From Kiloniellales bacterium (GTDB taxonomy: Bacteria; Pseudomonadota; Alphaproteobacteria; Kiloniellales; JAKSDN01), in the NCBI GenBank assembly GCA_030064845.1, contig JASJEC010000090.1:1-46544 (forward strand): a stretch of 46,544 bases of DNA, given 5' to 3'. A model generated the notes under the pieces. It worked only from the letters and a program-made list of their open reading frames with translations, did no database searches and had not been told where the DNA came from. Position 1 is the first letter of the stretch; each line of letters starts with the position of its first letter. Both the position numbers and the translations under genes were made by a program. Positions 33,625-42,272 of the stretch are shown here, one piece after another.

Positions 33625-34908
33625 ATGCTGTCTGTGGTTCTGACGTCCTGGGCCCTGTTCCTGGGCATCGCGCTGATGATGCTCGGCAACGGCCTGCAGG
33701 CCAGCCTGCTCGGCCTGCGCGCCGCCTCGGAGGGTTTCGCCACGGGCACCACCGGCTTGGTGATGTCCTGCTATTTCCTCGGGTTCCTGGCCGGCTCGAC
33801 CCTGGTGCCGCGGATCGTGCAGAACGTGGGCCATGTCCGCGTATTCTCGGCGCTCGCCTCGCTCGCATCGATCTCGGCCCTGATCCACGGCGTCTTCATC
33901 GAGCCGCTGACCTGGGCGGCAATGCGCCTCCTGACCGGGTTCTGCTACGCCGGCCTCTACATCGTGGCGGAAAGCTGGATCAACGACCGGGCGACCAACG
34001 AGACCCGCGGCCAGCTGCTGTCCTTCTACATGGTGACCATCCTGGGCGGCCTGGCCTGCGGCCAGCTGCTGCTCAACGTGGCGACCCCCGAGGGCATTCT
34101 GCTGTTCGTGCTCAGCTCGGTGCTGGTATCGCTCGCCCTGGTGCCGATCTCGCTGACCGCCGGCCCGGCGCCCGCCTTCGACGCACCCAGCAAGGTGAGC
34201 CTGATCGAGCTCTACCGCATGTCGCCGCTCGGCATTCTGGGGGCGGGCGCCACCGGCATGGCGCACGGCATCATGTTCGGCATGGGGGCCGTCTACGCCG
34301 GGCGCATCGGTCTATCGGTCACCGAGGTCTCGCTCTTCATGGGCGTGGCGATCCTTGGCGGTATCCTCTTTCAATGGCCGATCGGCCGCCTCTCCGATGT
34401 CTTCGACCGGCGCCACGTCCTGACCGTGGTGACCTTCCTCGCGTCCGGCGCCGCGGCGCTCGCGATCCTGGTCTCGAGCCAGTCGCACGCTCTCCTGCTA
34501 CTGGCGGTCTTCCTGTTCGGCGGGACGACCCTGCCGATGTACTCGCTCTGCATTGCCCACGCCAACGACCACCTGGAGCCGAGACAGATCGTCGCCGCGA
34601 GCAGCTCCCTGGTCCTGATCGGCGGCATCGGCGCCAGCATCGGCCCGACGCTGGCGGCGACGGTCATGGCGGCGGTCGGTTCCGTCGGCTTCTTCGTCAC
34701 CCTCGGCCTGGTCCATCTCGCGGTCGGCGTCTTCGCGATCTACCGCATGGGCAAGAGCGCGGCGGTGCCGCTGTCCGACCAGGGGCCGACCGTGCCCGTC
34801 GTCAGCGGCGCGGTGACCGGCACGGGCCAGCTGTCCGCCAAGACGATCCGCAACCACATGGACCGGGACCTCGCGGCCATGAGCCGGACGAGAATGCGCC
34901 GGCGTTGA
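33625..34908 (+). CDS. MFS transporter
   Basis: The 427-residue protein has twelve hydrophobic segments (first LTSWALFLGIALMMLGNGL) and MFS features such as GLVMSCYFLGFLAGSTLVPR in the loop 2-3 region and QWPIGRLSDVFDRRHVL between segments 8 and 9. It resembles the YcaD-like branch; substrate unknown. The start is the ATG at 33625 with CTGGAG ten bases upstream; the frame reaches back to 33499 through the repeat. It converges on the histidine kinase gene with a 6-bp gap. Confidence 0.92.
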   Translation: MLSVVLTSWALFLGIALMMLGNGLQASLLGLRAASEGFATGTTGLVMSCYFLGFLAGSTLVPRIVQNVGHVRVFSALASLASISALIHGVFIEPLTWAAMRLLTGFCYAGLYIVAESWINDRATNETRGQLLSFYMVTILGGLACGQLLLNVATPEGILLFVLSSVLVSLALVPISLTAGPAPAFDAPSKVSLIELYRMSPLGILGAGATGMAHGIMFGMGAVYAGRIGLSVTEVSLFMGVAILGGILFQWPIGRLSDVFDRRHVLTVVTFLASGAAALAILVSSQSHALLLLAVFLFGGTTLPMYSLCIAHANDHLEPRQIVAASSSLVLIGGIGASIGPTLAATVMAAVGSVGFFVTLGLVHLAVGVFAIYRMGKSAAVPLSDQGPTVPVVSGAVTGTGQLSAKTIRNHMDRDLAAMSRTRMRRR

Positions 34909-34914
34909 GCCCCC

Positions 34915-36372
34915 TCAACGGTCCGGCTCGTCGTTCGCCGGCAGAACCAGGCGCGCGCGTAGGCCCGGGCGGTTGTCCTCCAGGACCAGCCGGCCGCCGT
35001 GCAGCTCGGCCACGGCGGCCACCAGGCTCAGACCGAGGCCCGAGCCCGGCGTCGAGCGGCTGCTCTCCAGCCGGTAGAAGCGCTCCAGCGTCTTGTCACG
35101 CAGCGCCGCCGGGATTCCCGGCCCCGAATCGGCGACGGCGAGGGCGTAGCCGCCGGCTTCCCGGGCGAGGCTCACGGCAACGCTCCCGCCCTCGGGCGTG
35201 AACTTGATGGCGTTGTCGACCAGGTTGGCGACCGCCTGGGACAAGAGGTCCCGGCCGCCGAGCACCGCGGCGCCCGCCGCCAGCTCGGGATCGACAGCCA
35301 GGGTCAGGCTCTGGCCGCGCGCCTCGGCCAGGGGTTCGTAGAGCTCCGCCACGTCGGTCAGCAGCGGCGCCAGCTTGAAGCGGGCGAAGTCGCGCCGCGC
35401 CGCGCCCGCTTCGATCCGGGCGATGCCGAGCAGGGCGTTGAAGACCTGCAGCAGTCGATCGGCCTCGGTGATCGTCTCCCGGATCGCCGCGCGGCTGGCC
35501 TCCAGGTCGCCGCTCCCCATGAGCGCGATCTCGAGGCGGCCGCGCATCCTGGTGAGCGGGCTGCGCAGATCGTGCGCGATGTTGTCGCCGACCTGCTTGA
35601 GGCTGTTCAGCAGCTGCTCGATGCGGGCCAGCATGGCGTTGAGGTTGTCGGCCAGCTGGTCGAACTCGTCGCTGCCGCCGCCGGTCGGCACGCGGCGGGT
35701 CAGGTCGCCCGCCATGATCTCGCGACTGGTCCGGTTGATCGCCTCGATGCGGGCCAGCAGCCGCCGGCTCATCAGGATGCCGCCGAGCAGGGAGACGCCG
35801 ATGGTCAAGACGATCCCGAGCACCAGCGTCTCCCGGATGTGGGCCGAGACCAGGACACGCTCGCGCACGTCGTGGCCGACCAGAAGCAACAAGCTGCCGA
35901 GGCGGAAGACCCGGGCGCGTCCGAAATTGATCCCGCCGCCGTCGCTGGAGGCGTAGTCCAGGGGAAAGGTGATCCAGCCCTGCTTGTCGGGCGCGACGTC
36001 GGGCCAGCGGCCCAGGTTTCCGGCCAGCGGCACCTGTCTCGCGTCGGCCAGCAGGTAGAGCCCGCCGATCCCTTGGGCCCGGTCGGACCGCCGCTCGATG
36101 GCGCTCACCAGGCCGGGCAGGCCGCGCTGATCGAACTGTTCGGCCAGCGCCGTGATCTCGGCGTCGATGGTGGCGTCGATCTGGCGGGTCAGCGACCCGG
36201 TCGCGACCCAGTAGATCGTGCCCACCACGCCGAGAACGCTGGCGCTGAACAGACAGAGATAGACCAGGGTCAGCCGGAAGATCGACGAGCGGAACAGACT
36301 GGGAGGGTTCGGGCTGAGGCGGTCCGGGCCCGGCCGCGGCACCGACCCGTGGGACGGTGCTTCAGGAGGCAC
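34915..36372 (-). CDS. Sensor histidine kinase (HAMP, HisKA, HATPase)
   Basis: The 485-residue protein has two membrane helices (about 32-55 and 183-200) around a periplasmic sensing domain, then a HAMP linker and HisKA with His267 in NIAHDLRSPLTRM. The HATPase part carries the N box NLVDNAIKFTPEGG and the G boxes DSGPGIP and GSGLGLSL. It should autophosphorylate and pass phosphate to the adjacent response regulator, whose stop codon it overlaps by 11 bp. The signal sensed is unknown; the upstream DegP-type protease suggests envelope stress. Confidence 0.93.
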   Translation of the reverse strand: MPPEAPSHGSVPRPGPDRLSPNPPSLFRSSIFRLTLVYLCLFSASVLGVVGTIYWVATGSLTRQIDATIDAEITALAEQFDQRGLPGLVSAIERRSDRAQGIGGLYLLADARQVPLAGNLGRWPDVAPDKQGWITFPLDYASSDGGGINFGRARVFRLGSLLLLVGHDVRERVLVSAHIRETLVLGIVLTIGVSLLGGILMSRRLLARIEAINRTSREIMAGDLTRRVPTGGGSDEFDQLADNLNAMLARIEQLLNSLKQVGDNIAHDLRSPLTRMRGRLEIALMGSGDLEASRAAIRETITEADRLLQVFNALLGIARIEAGAARRDFARFKLAPLLTDVAELYEPLAEARGQSLTLAVDPELAAGAAVLGGRDLLSQAVANLVDNAIKFTPEGGSVAVSLAREAGGYALAVADSGPGIPAALRDKTLERFYRLESSRSTPGSGLGLSLVAAVAELHGGRLVLEDNRPGLRARLVLPANDEPDR

Positions 36373-37036
36373 GAAGCGAGTACCCGGCGCCGCGCACCGT
36401 CTGCAGCAGCGGCCGATCGAAGCCGCGGTCGATCTTCTGCCGCAGGCGCGAGATATGCACGTCGATCACGTTGGTCTGGGGATCGAAGTGATAGCCCCAG
36501 ACCTGTTCCAGCAGCATGGTCCGGGTAACGACGCGCCCGGCGTTGCGCAGCAGGCATTCGAGCAGATTGAACTCGCGGGGCTGCAGCTGGATCTCGACGC
36601 CGCCGCGTTTGACCGTGCGCGCCAGGAGATCCATTTCCAGGTCGCCTTCGCGCAGCACCGTGGTCGCGGCGGTCTCACCCGGCCGGCGCAGAAGCGCCTC
36701 GATTCGCGCCAGGAGCTCGGAGAAGGCGAAGGGCTTGACCAGGTAGTCGTCGCCGCCGGCGCGCAGGCCCCGAACCCGCTCGTCGACCTCGCCCAGCGCG
36801 CTCAGGAAGAGAACCGGCGTCGTCTTGCCCGCCTTGCGCAGGGCCTCGACCAGGGAGATGCCGTCCAGGGAAGGCAGCATACGGTCGACGATGGCGACGT
36901 CGTAGTCGTCACCGAGAGCCCGCAGCAGGCCCTCCTTGCCGTCGGCCTCGTGATCCACCGGATAGCCGGACTCGCCGAGGCCCTTGGCGACGAAGCCGGC
37001 GGTTTCCTGGTCGTCTTCGACGAGCAGTATGCGCAT
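36362..37036 (-). CDS. Response regulator, OmpR/PhoB family
   Basis: The 224-residue protein has a receiver domain (phospho-acceptor Asp51 in VAIVDRMLPSLDG; Lys in DYLVKPFAFSE). A C-terminal winged helix follows (LQPREFNLLECLLRNAGRVV, VIDVHISRLRQKID). It pairs with the overlapping histidine kinase and lies after the DegP-type protease gene on the same strand. A 13-bp dyad 35 bp upstream (37071-37083) may be a regulatory site. Confidence 0.95.
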   Translation of the reverse strand: MRILLVEDDQETAGFVAKGLGESGYPVDHEADGKEGLLRALGDDYDVAIVDRMLPSLDGISLVEALRKAGKTTPVLFLSALGEVDERVRGLRAGGDDYLVKPFAFSELLARIEALLRRPGETAATTVLREGDLEMDLLARTVKRGGVEIQLQPREFNLLECLLRNAGRVVTRTMLLEQVWGYHFDPQTNVIDVHISRLRQKIDRGFDRPLLQTVRGAGYSLRAS

Positions 37037-37070
37037 GATCGGCGACCTCTTTATCAGACTGCACCCCGGC

Positions 37071-37083
37071 GTCCGGTCCGGAC
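37071..37083. promoter_or_regulatory. 13-bp dyad upstream of the response regulator
   Basis: GTCCGG-T-CCGGAC is a perfect inverted repeat, 34 bp before the response regulator start and just past the protease-gene hairpin. It is a possible operator. Confidence 0.4.
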
Positions 37084-37099
37084 GTTAACACGGCAAGAA

Positions 37100-37132
37100 G
37101 CGCCCGGGCTGCATTCCTTGCGGCCCGGGCGC
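37100..37132 (-). terminator. Strong hairpin after the DegP-type gene
   Basis: GCGCCCGGGC (37100-37109) and GCCCGGGCGC (37123-37132) form a perfect 10-bp stem that extends inward by four more pairs (one a G-T wobble) to a 5-base loop. In the direction of transcription it is followed by TTCTTGCCGTGTT, only partly T-rich. It begins about 18 bp after the protease stop codon and probably separates degP from the two-component genes. Confidence 0.65.
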
Positions 37133-37150
37133 GCGCTCCTGCCGATCTTA

Positions 37151-38671
37151 TCAGGCGTCGGCTAGGCGCAAGGGGTAGAAGCCCTGCCGGCCCTCGCGGG
37201 AGACCATGAGGGGCACGACCTCGCGGCCGGCGTCACGCAGGCTGTCGAGACGCTCGACCGCCTGGTCCAGGCTTTCGACGGGAACCAAGTCGACGCTGAG
37301 GATGACGTCTCCGCGCCGTAGTCCCTGGTCGCCCGCCGGCGAGCCGTCTTCGACCTTGGTGATCAGGACACCGGAGACCGCCGGATCGACCGCGAAGCGG
37401 CTGCGCAGCTCCGGCGTCAGCTCGGACAGGGTCAGCCCGGTGCCCGGAACGCTGGAGGCCCCGGCGGCCGGCTGCTCGACGGCCGGCGCCGCGGCGACCT
37501 GCTCGGCCGTCGGCATGGTGCCGGTCTCGACCGAGAGCCCGCGCTCCGCACGGTCGCGCCACAGCTGCACCGAGACGCGGTCGCCCGGCTTGGTCGCCGC
37601 GACCTGTTGCGCCAGATCGCGCGGATCCTCAACGGCGGCGCCGTTCCAGGAAAGCACCACGTCGCCCGCCTGGACCCCTGCCTTGGCGGCCGGGCTGTCC
37701 GGCTCGACAACGGCGATCAGGGCGCCGCGCGCGTCGTCGAGGCCGAAGCCCTCGGCGATCTCCGGGGTGACCGGCTGGATCTGCACACCGAACCAGCCGC
37801 GCTCGACCCGGCCGTCGTCCTTGAGATCGGCGACGATCTGGGCCGCCATGTTGGACGGGATGGCGAATCCGATGCCGACGCTGCCGCCGTTGGGCGTGAA
37901 GATGGCCGTGTTGATGCCGACCACCTCGCCGGCGTCGTTGAAGGCCGGGCCGCCGGAATTGCCCTGGTTGATCGCGGCGTCGATCTGGAGGAAATCGACC
38001 AGGGCGCCGCTGATGTCCCGGCCCCGGGCCGAGACGATGCCGGCCGTGACCGTGCCGCCGAGACCGAAGGGATTGCCGACCGCCATGACCCAGTCGCCGA
38101 CCCGCACCTTGTCGGAGTCGCCGAAGGTCACGAAGGGGAGCCGCTCGTCGCTGTCGATCTTGAGGACCGCCAGGTCGCTTTTCTCGTCCCGACCGAGCAG
38201 CGCGGCCTCGAAGGTCTCGCCGTCCTTCAGGGTCACGGTGATCGACGAGGCGCCGGCCACGACGTGGCTGTTGGTCACCACCGTGCCTTCGCCGTCCAGG
38301 ATGAAGCCGGAGCCGAGGGCCTGGGCGCGATGCTCCCGGCCGCGCGGTGCCTCACGGTCCATTTGGTCGCGGTCGAAGAAGCGGTCGAAGAACTCGCGAA
38401 AGCGCGAGTCCGGCGGCAGCGGCATGTCGGGCGTCGCCTGCGGCGCGCTCTCCGCGGCCGTCTTGCGCTCGGTGGCTACCGTGACCACCGCCGGCGCGAC
38501 CTTCTCGACCAGATCGGCGAAGCTCTGCGGCGCCGGACGGGCGAAGGCGGGGGATCCGACGACGGCCGCGCCGGCCAGGGCCAGCGCCAGAACGGCGAGC
38601 GCGGGTCTCGGCCGGACCCTGCCGCTGGGCGCGGCCGGCGTATCGGGCGCGCTGGGAGAGAGATGATGCAT
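37151..38671 (-). CDS. degP: Do family serine endoprotease (DegP/DegQ/MucD type)
   Basis: The 506-residue periplasmic protease/chaperone has a signal peptide (residues about 20-45), a trypsin-like domain with His136 (TNSHVVAG), Asp166 (KSDLAVLKI) and Ser239 (NQGNSGGPAF), and two PDZ domains (about 270-370 and 410-500). It would degrade or refold misfolded envelope proteins. The start at 38671 has AGGAGGT seven bases upstream; the frame is open to 38848. It precedes a two-component pair on the same strand, as in other alphaproteobacteria. Confidence 0.95.
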   Translation of the reverse strand: MHHLSPSAPDTPAAPSGRVRPRPALAVLALALAGAAVVGSPAFARPAPQSFADLVEKVAPAVVTVATERKTAAESAPQATPDMPLPPDSRFREFFDRFFDRDQMDREAPRGREHRAQALGSGFILDGEGTVVTNSHVVAGASSITVTLKDGETFEAALLGRDEKSDLAVLKIDSDERLPFVTFGDSDKVRVGDWVMAVGNPFGLGGTVTAGIVSARGRDISGALVDFLQIDAAINQGNSGGPAFNDAGEVVGINTAIFTPNGGSVGIGFAIPSNMAAQIVADLKDDGRVERGWFGVQIQPVTPEIAEGFGLDDARGALIAVVEPDSPAAKAGVQAGDVVLSWNGAAVEDPRDLAQQVAATKPGDRVSVQLWRDRAERGLSVETGTMPTAEQVAAAPAVEQPAAGASSVPGTGLTLSELTPELRSRFAVDPAVSGVLITKVEDGSPAGDQGLRRGDVILSVDLVPVESLDQAVERLDSLRDAGREVVPLMVSREGRQGFYPLRLADA

Positions 38672-38745
38672 CGGGCTTACCTCCTGGGATGTGTCGATAC
38701 GCACCGGCGCGCTGAGCGACGGCTGCATCTCATCATCTGTGGTCC

Positions 38746-38787
38746 CGGTGTGAACACCGCCTTTCGCCGGGATTACTTTTCGGTAAT
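38746..38787. promoter_or_regulatory. Dyads between degP and the DksA-like gene
   Basis: CGGTGT-GA-ACACCG (38746-38759) is a perfect inverted repeat. ATTAC-N6-GTAAT (38772-38787) is a second, weaker one. Both lie in the space upstream of the divergent degP and DksA-like genes, 75-115 bp from the degP start. Confidence 0.4.
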
Positions 38788-38865
38788 GTCGCGGCGGTGT
38801 GCCGCTTTGAGAGCCGGCACCGATGGCGTAGGCTCGTTCTCGGACCATTGGAGGACACCACGCCC

Positions 38866-39210
38866 GTGGCAGAGGAGCCGGACTACGCGGCCTTCGAGGC
38901 CAGGCTCAAGGCGCGCCGGGCCGAGCTGCTGCGTCTCGGCGAGACCAGCGCGGAAGGGCGCCGGCCGGTGGAGCTCGATCAGACCCGGGTCGGCCGCCTG
39001 TCGCGCATGGACGCCCTGCAGGATCAGGCCATGTCCCTGGAGACCGAGCGGCGGCGGCAGATCGAGCTGAAACGCATCGAGGCCACGCTGCAGCGCCTGG
39101 CGGAGGGCGAGTTCGGATATTGCGTCCAATGCGGCGAGGCGATCGCCCTCAAGCGGCTCGACCTCGACCCGACCGCGCCACTGTGCATCGACTGCGCGGC
39201 CTTGGCCTGA
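38866..39210 (+). CDS. TraR/DksA family zinc-finger protein
   Basis: The 114-residue protein has a coiled-coil N-terminal part (residues 8-80) and a four-cysteine zinc finger, Cys86-x2-Cys89 and Cys107-x2-Cys110 (YCVQCGEAI, LCIDCAAL). It is shorter than true DksA and resembles the short DksA/TraR proteins that may act on RNA polymerase through its secondary channel. The tip residues usual in DksA (Asp-Asp) are not obvious; the tip here reads SRMDALQDQA. The start is taken as GTG at 38866 with GGAGG 11 bases upstream. The stop overlaps the next gene's ATG. Confidence 0.82.
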   Translation: MAEEPDYAAFEARLKARRAELLRLGETSAEGRRPVELDQTRVGRLSRMDALQDQAMSLETERRRQIELKRIEATLQRLAEGEFGYCVQCGEAIALKRLDLDPTAPLCIDCAALA

Positions 39211-40127
39211 TGGTGACTTCCGCCCTGGAACCGGAGCGGGAGACGGACCCGCCGCGGCGGCGCTACGTCATCGGGATCGCCATGATCCTGGCCGGAGGCG
39301 TCTGCCTCAGTTTCGGCGGGCTGATCCTGCGGCAGGTCCAGGATGCCGGGATCTGGCAGGTGATCTTCTACCGCTTTCTCTTCATGACCCTGCTGCTTCT
39401 GGCCTTCCTCGCGCTGCGTTACGGCCGCCGCCTGCCGGCCGCCTTCGTCGCCACGGGCCGGGGCGGCCTCCTGATCGCGGCCGCCTTCGGCGGCGGGTCG
39501 GTGTTCTATGTTCTGGCGCTCGACCTGACCACGGTGGCCAACGCCATGTTCGTCCTGAGCGCGGCGCCGATCGTGACCGCCGTGCTCGGCTGGGCGGTCC
39601 TCGGCGAACGGGTGCCGCCGGTTACCTGGATCGCCATGGCCGGGGCCGCCGCCGGCATCCTCGTCATGGTGATCGAGGGCCTAGGCGCGGGCCGGCTCGC
39701 CGGCAACCTGGCGGCCCTGGGCACCGTGCTCAGCTTCGCCACCATGCTGATGGTGATTCGGCGCGCCAAGACGGTGGACATGGTGCCCGCGACCTGCGGG
39801 GGAGGCATCCTGGGCGGCGCCGTGGTGGCAATCTGGGTCGGCGGCGACCTGGCGATCGGCGCCAACGATCTGCTGCTCTGCCTGCTCATGGGAACCGGCC
39901 AGGTCGGCGCGGGATTCCTCCTGATCACCACGGGCGCGCGTTTCGTGCCGGCCGCCGAGGTCGCGCTGCTGGCGCTGATCGAGGTCGGGCTCGCGCCGCT
40001 CTGGGTCTGGCTATGGATCGACGAGGCGCCGAGCGGCGCCACCCTGGCTGGCGGCGCGATCGTGCTGGCGGCTGTCCTGCTGCTGCTGCTCCACCGGCTG
40101 CAGAGGGAACGCGCCGCACCGTCCTGA
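39210..40127 (+). CDS. EamA/DMT family transporter
   Basis: The 305-residue protein has ten hydrophobic segments in two EamA repeats (first AMILAGGVCLSFGGLIL; second repeat from about residue 160). Conserved DMT features include WQVIFYRFLFMTLLLL and the SAAPIVTAVLGWAVLGERV block. It is an inner-membrane carrier of unknown substrate. Its ATG overlaps the TGA of the DksA-like gene (ATGA), so the two are co-translated. It is a different paralogue from the EamA gene at 15618-16559. Confidence 0.92.
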   Translation: MVTSALEPERETDPPRRRYVIGIAMILAGGVCLSFGGLILRQVQDAGIWQVIFYRFLFMTLLLLAFLALRYGRRLPAAFVATGRGGLLIAAAFGGGSVFYVLALDLTTVANAMFVLSAAPIVTAVLGWAVLGERVPPVTWIAMAGAAAGILVMVIEGLGAGRLAGNLAALGTVLSFATMLMVIRRAKTVDMVPATCGGGILGGAVVAIWVGGDLAIGANDLLLCLLMGTGQVGAGFLLITTGARFVPAAEVALLALIEVGLAPLWVWLWIDEAPSGATLAGGAIVLAAVLLLLLHRLQRERAAPS

Positions 40128-40184
40128 CTTGTCGTCGTCACCATCCGTCACCAGCTAGGGGCTGGCAAACAGCGGAGGCGTTCC

Positions 40185-40502
40185 ATGACGGGGTTCGAGG
40201 CCAAGTTCCACGTCGGCCAGTTGATCCACCACAAGTTGTTCGACTACCGGGGCGTGGTCGTCGACGTCGACGCCACCTTCCAGGGCAGCGAAGAGTGGTA
40301 CGAGAAGGTGGCGCGCAGCCGGCCGCCCAAGGATCGGCCGTGGTACCACGTGCTGGTCGACGACGCGGACCACAGCACCTACGTCAGCGAACGGAACCTG
40401 GAGCCGGACACCTCGGGCGCGCCGATCCGCCATCCGGCCGTCGACCGCTTCTTCGGCGCCCTGGAGAACGGAATTTATCGCCGCCGCGACGGGACGCACT
40501 GA
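40185..40502 (+). CDS. hspQ: Heat shock protein HspQ (YccV family)
   Basis: The 105-residue protein matches HspQ across its length (KFHVGQLIHHKLFDYRGVVV, WYHVLVDDADHSTYVSERNL). In enteric bacteria HspQ is a heat-induced specificity factor and substrate of the Lon protease and was first noted as a hemimethylated-DNA-binding protein. GGAGG precedes the ATG at 40185. It is 57 bp downstream of the transporter gene. Confidence 0.93.
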   Translation: MTGFEAKFHVGQLIHHKLFDYRGVVVDVDATFQGSEEWYEKVARSRPPKDRPWYHVLVDDADHSTYVSERNLEPDTSGAPIRHPAVDRFFGALENGIYRRRDGTH

Positions 40503-40691
40503 TCCGGCCGGTTTCCCGGCGCGTAGACGCTCGGGTTTCTAATCCGTTAAGGCGTCTTTGATTTTTTCGCATGCCCCGGCTGTGGATTCGGCAGTGGTGT
40601 CCGGAACACACCGGCGGTATGTGAGCCCTCTAGACAACCGGTGCCGCTTGACCCGATGCAGGGTGGCGGCCTTGCTGCAAGGACACATGTC

Positions 40692-40901
40692 ATGGCTTAC
40701 GTCTCTACGCTGCCTACGACAGAGAACCGCTCCAGGCCGCTCTTCGGGCGCCGGTTGAACCTGCGCGAGTCCCTGGCCCTCTGGTTCGGGTCCGGCAGTT
40801 CGCTGTCGGAAGACCGCCGCTCGCTCGCTTACGAGCGCGCGCTCCGGGATCTCGACCGCCGGCAACTCAACGACATCGGCATCTATCGCGACGCCTGCTG
40901 A
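40692..40901 (+). CDS. DUF1127 small protein
   Basis: The 69-residue protein ends with YERALRDLDRRQLNDIGIYR plus DAC, the DUF1127 core. It is basic and has no signal peptide. The start is the ATG at 40692 (MAYVSTL) with AAGGA ten bases upstream; a GTG at 40641 would extend it by 17 unlikely residues. The 189-bp gap before it includes a GGTGT/ACACC-type inverted repeat but no clear promoter. The family binds RNA in some alphaproteobacteria; the role here is unknown. Compare the paralogue at 20639-20821. Confidence 0.82.
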   Translation: MAYVSTLPTTENRSRPLFGRRLNLRESLALWFGSGSSLSEDRRSLAYERALRDLDRRQLNDIGIYRDAC

Positions 40902-40937
40902 TCGCCCGGCGGGCCGCCGCCGGTGGCGCCGCCGGGA

Positions 40938-42272
40938 TCAGGCCGGGCCCGCGACCCGCGCGTGGATCAAAGAGCCGGGCGGCGGCCCGCCGTCGCCGAT
41001 GGTGACCGCGCGTTTGAGCGCGGCGGCCGCCGCCAGAGCGGCGTCCCGGTCGCGGGCGTGGACCAGCGCGAGGGGGCGGTCGGGCCCCACGGCCTCGCCT
41101 GGACCGGCGACCTCGCTCAGCCCGACGGCGGGATCGACCGCATCCTCCGCGCGCCGCCGCCCGCCGCCCAAGGCCATCACGGCGAGGCCGACCGCCCGCG
41201 TGTCTAGCGCGGCGACGCGCCCGGGCCGGTCGGGCGCCACGGGCAAGACGGTCTCGGCCGCCGGCAGGTAGGCCCCGGACCGCTCCAGAAGGTCGGTCGG
41301 CCCGCCGAGGGCCGCCACCATGCGGGCGAAGCGCTCGGCGGCGGCGCCGCTGCTAAGGACCGTTTCGACCCGGTCGCGCGCCTCGACCTCGCCACCCGCC
41401 AGGCCGGCGAGGCCGAGCATCTCGGCGGCCAGGGCGACAACCACCTCCCGCAGGCGCAGTTCCGCCGGCGCGCCGGTCAGGAAGTCGAGGCACTCCGCGA
41501 CCTCCAGGGCGTTGCCCGCGGTGCGGCCGAGCACCTGGTTCATGTCGGTGATCAGCGCGGTGGTCGGCAGGCCCGCCTGGGCGGCGACCTCGACGATGCT
41601 GTCGGCCAGGGCGCGCGCCTCTTCGATGCCGGTCATGAAGGCGCCGCTGCCGACCTTGACGTCCATCACCAGGCTCCCGAGACCGGCGGCCAGCTTCTTC
41701 GACAGGATCGAGGCGGTGATCAGGGGGACCGATTCGACCGTCGCGGTGACGTCGCGAATGGCGTAGAGCCTGCGGTCGGCCGGGGCGAGTTCGTCGGTCT
41801 GGCCGATGATCGCGCAGCCGACGTCGGCGACCACGGCCTTGAAACGCGCCAGGCCTGGCACGGCGCCGTAGCCGGGGATCGATTCGAGCTTGTCCAGCGT
41901 CCCGCCGGTATGGCCCAGGCCGCGGCCGGAGATCATCGGCACGGCGGCGCCGCAGGCGGCCACGATGGGCGCCAGCACCAGGCTGACCTTGTCCCCGACC
42001 CCACCGGTCGAGTGCTTGTCGACGACCGGCCGGTCGATTTCCCGCCAGTCGAGCGTGACGCCGGAGGCGGTCATCGCCCGGGTCAGTGCGGCGCACTCCG
42101 GCCCGGCCATACCTTGGAAGTACACCGCCATGGCGAAGGCGGCGACCTGGCCTTCGGTGATCGTGCCGTCGGCGAGACCGCGGACCAGGAACGCGATCTC
42201 GTCCCCGGTAAGCGCGGCGCCGTCGCGCTTGCGGCGGATGATCTCCTGGGGGAAGAAGGCCGCCTCGGGCAT
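40938..42272 (-). CDS. deoA: Thymidine phosphorylase
   Basis: The 444-residue protein has the phosphate/deoxyribose-binding VDKHSTGGVGDKVSL, the opening PQEIIRRKRDGAALTGDEI and the conserved SGRGLGHTGGTLDKLESIPG. This is the complete pyrimidine-nucleoside phosphorylase signature. It cleaves thymidine or deoxyuridine to base plus deoxyribose-1-phosphate. It is the last gene of the nucleoside operon, and its ATG overlaps the deoC stop (ATGA). Confidence 0.96.
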   Translation of the reverse strand: MPEAAFFPQEIIRRKRDGAALTGDEIAFLVRGLADGTITEGQVAAFAMAVYFQGMAGPECAALTRAMTASGVTLDWREIDRPVVDKHSTGGVGDKVSLVLAPIVAACGAAVPMISGRGLGHTGGTLDKLESIPGYGAVPGLARFKAVVADVGCAIIGQTDELAPADRRLYAIRDVTATVESVPLITASILSKKLAAGLGSLVMDVKVGSGAFMTGIEEARALADSIVEVAAQAGLPTTALITDMNQVLGRTAGNALEVAECLDFLTGAPAELRLREVVVALAAEMLGLAGLAGGEVEARDRVETVLSSGAAAERFARMVAALGGPTDLLERSGAYLPAAETVLPVAPDRPGRVAALDTRAVGLAVMALGGGRRRAEDAVDPAVGLSEVAGPGEAVGPDRPLALVHARDRDAALAAAAALKRAVTIGDGGPPPGSLIHARVAGPA

